Assembly: GCA_024691145.1 (NCBI GenBank)
Contig: JAILNW010000022.1
Location: 1 to 7,892 of the forward strand
Source: Lachnospiraceae bacterium
GTDB taxonomy: Bacteria; Bacillota; Clostridia; Lachnospirales; Lachnospiraceae
Direction of reading: 5' to 3'
DNA: 7,892 bases
Shown: positions 7,122 to 7,892 of the stretch, piece by piece
Numbering within the stretch: position 1 is the first letter of the stretch
Layout: every line of letters starts with the position of its first letter
Made by a program: the position numbers and the translations under genes
Notes under the pieces: generated by a model
Seen by the model: only the letters and a program-made list of their open reading frames with translations
What the model was told of the DNA's origin: nothing
The model's database searches: none

Positions 7122-7844
7122 ATGAGAGTAATTAATACAGATGAGATTATAAGAAATGTAAAAGAAATGTGCATTGAAGCCAATTTGTATTTATCAGAGG
7201 ATGTTGAGGGTGCACTTAATAATGCTTATGAAAAAGAAAACAGCACAATTGGAAAACAGATATTATCAAAATTAAAGGAAAATAACAGTATCGCCCAGAG
7301 TGACAGTATACCAATCTGCCAGGATACAGGAATGGCTGTTGTATTTTTAAATATTGGTCAGGATGTGCATATAGAGGGCATGAATCTTGAGGATGCAGTA
7401 AATGAAGGTGTAAGACAGGGATATACAGAAGGATATCTTAGAAAATCAGTTGTTAAGGACCCAATTTACAGAGAAAATACAAAGGACAATACACCTGCTA
7501 TAATCCATTACAAGATTGTTGAGGGTGATAAATTAGAGATAACAGTGGCACCTAAGGGGTTTGGCAGCGAAAATATGAGCAGATTATTTATGCTTAAGCC
7601 TGCAGACGGAATAGAGGGTGTAAAGAATGCTGTAATAGAGGCTGTTAAAAACGCAGGACCAAATGCATGTCCTCCAATGGTTGTAGGTGTGGGAATCGGA
7701 GGAACATTTGAAAAGGCTGCTTATATGGCTAAATATGCCCTTACAAGGGATCTTAATAAACATAGTGATATTGAGTATGTAAAGGATTTGGAGATAGAAC
7801 TTCTTGATAAAATAAATAGTCTTGGAATAGGACCAGCAGGATAA
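7122..7844 (+). CDS. Class I fumarate hydratase alpha subunit, 3' end disrupted
   Basis: Alpha (N-terminal type) subunit of an oxygen-sensitive [4Fe-4S] hydro-lyase that interconverts fumarate and malate; L-tartrate dehydratase is a close relative and cannot be fully excluded. The frame gives 240 residues from ATG 7122, against roughly 280 for the family. PICQDTG (Cys66) and GPNACPPMVVGVGIGGTFEKA (Cys183) hold two of the three expected cluster cysteines, and PKGFGSENMS (144-153) is a conserved substrate-site segment. The frame reaches LLDKINSLGIGPAG and then hits TAA at 7842-7844, where family members continue LGGRTTAL and later supply the third cysteine in an N-x-x-C-H motif. That continuation is present here in reverse orientation (7835-7892). 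The stop is therefore probably not the natural gene end. The beta subunit would be expected just downstream, outside the window. Confidence 0.88.
   Translation: MRVINTDEIIRNVKEMCIEANLYLSEDVEGALNNAYEKENSTIGKQILSKLKENNSIAQSDSIPICQDTGMAVVFLNIGQDVHIEGMNLEDAVNEGVRQGYTEGYLRKSVVKDPIYRENTKDNTPAIIHYKIVEGDKLEITVAPKGFGSENMSRLFMLKPADGIEGVKNAVIEAVKNAGPNACPPMVVGVGIGGTFEKAAYMAKYALTRDLNKHSDIEYVKDLEIELLDKINSLGIGPAG
7835..7842 (+). repeat. Left arm of 8-base inverted repeat (AGCAGGAT)
   Basis: AGCAGGAT is the exact reverse complement of ATCCTGCT at 7885-7892. It is the left junction of the flipped fumarase segment and encodes part of the conserved GPAG. Whether the repeat extends outward (GGACC lies just to the left) cannot be seen, because the right arm ends at the window edge. 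Confidence 0.85.
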
Positions 7845-7884
7845 GTTTCAACATTTACACCAAGTGCTGTTGTTCTTCCACCTA

Positions 7885-7892
7885 ATCCTGCT
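7885..7892 (-). repeat. Right arm of 8-base inverted repeat (ATCCTGCT)
   Basis: These last 8 bases of the window mirror AGCAGGAT at 7835-7842. They are the right boundary of the flipped segment, with 42 bases between the two arms. The base that would follow is not available. Confidence 0.85.

Larger units (their letters stand above)
7835..7892 (-). pseudogene. Inverted segment of the fumarase alpha gene
   Basis: Read on the minus strand, these 58 bases encode AGLGGRTTALGVNVETYPA, the expected continuation of the fumarase after GIGP. Replacing the block by its own reverse complement keeps the reading frame exactly and removes the TAA at 7842. The peptide has no internal stops and fits the family, so the flip is recent, reversible or artificial. 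The block has the 8-base arms as its ends, and the last one coincides with the window end. Confidence 0.9.

Noticed and set aside
1..7892. DnaA boxes, CRISPR array, tRNA, rRNA or insertion sequence
   Set aside because: I looked for TTATCCACA-like clusters, regular short repeats, tRNA-like folds and transposase motifs and saw none.

Overview
The window carries a housekeeping cluster typical of the replication-origin region of an AT-rich Gram-positive bacterium. The order is dnaN, yaaA (S4 domain), recF, gyrB, gyrA, then the alpha subunit of an iron-sulfur (class I) fumarate hydratase. All genes are on the + strand. dnaA would be expected just upstream, but the window opens only 2 bases before the dnaN start, and I saw no DnaA-box cluster inside it. 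Low GC (about one third by eye), heavy use of AGA and ATA codons, a ~640-residue GyrB without the proteobacterial insertion, Ser/Glu at the quinolone positions of GyrA, and the style of the DnaN protein all point to Bacillota, class Clostridia, most likely a Lachnospiraceae-like gut anaerobe. The family-level call is an inference from recall, not from a search.

Layout. dnaN covers 3-1103. A 116-base gap follows, with a good sigma-A type promoter whose -10 box abuts the yaaA ribosome-binding site. yaaA (1220-1447) ends inside an imperfect hairpin. recF (1495-2595) overlaps gyrB (2592-4499) by four bases, and gyrA (4515-7043) follows after 15 bases. A strong stem-loop at 7049-7081 closes the gyrase operon. 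The fumarase alpha gene starts at ATG 7122.

These genes cover clamp loading and processivity (DnaN), recombinational gap repair (RecF), probable ribosome-related RNA binding (YaaA) and supercoiling (GyrA2B2), with an unrelated central-metabolism gene after the terminator. The replication genes look intact and ordinary, with all key catalytic residues present.

The one real anomaly is at the right edge. The fumarase frame stops at 7844 right after a conserved GIGPAG motif. The last 58 bases (7835-7892) are the exact reverse complement of what the gene should read next. Flipping them in place restores an open frame encoding AGLGGRTTALGVNVETYPA, the expected family continuation. The flipped block is bounded by an 8-base inverted repeat (AGCAGGAT / ATCCTGCT), and its second arm is the last 8 bases of the window. 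This is either a short invertible segment, an in vivo template-switch inversion, or a fold-back/assembly chimera at a contig end. The coincidence with the window edge makes an artefact the leading explanation, but it can be tested easily.
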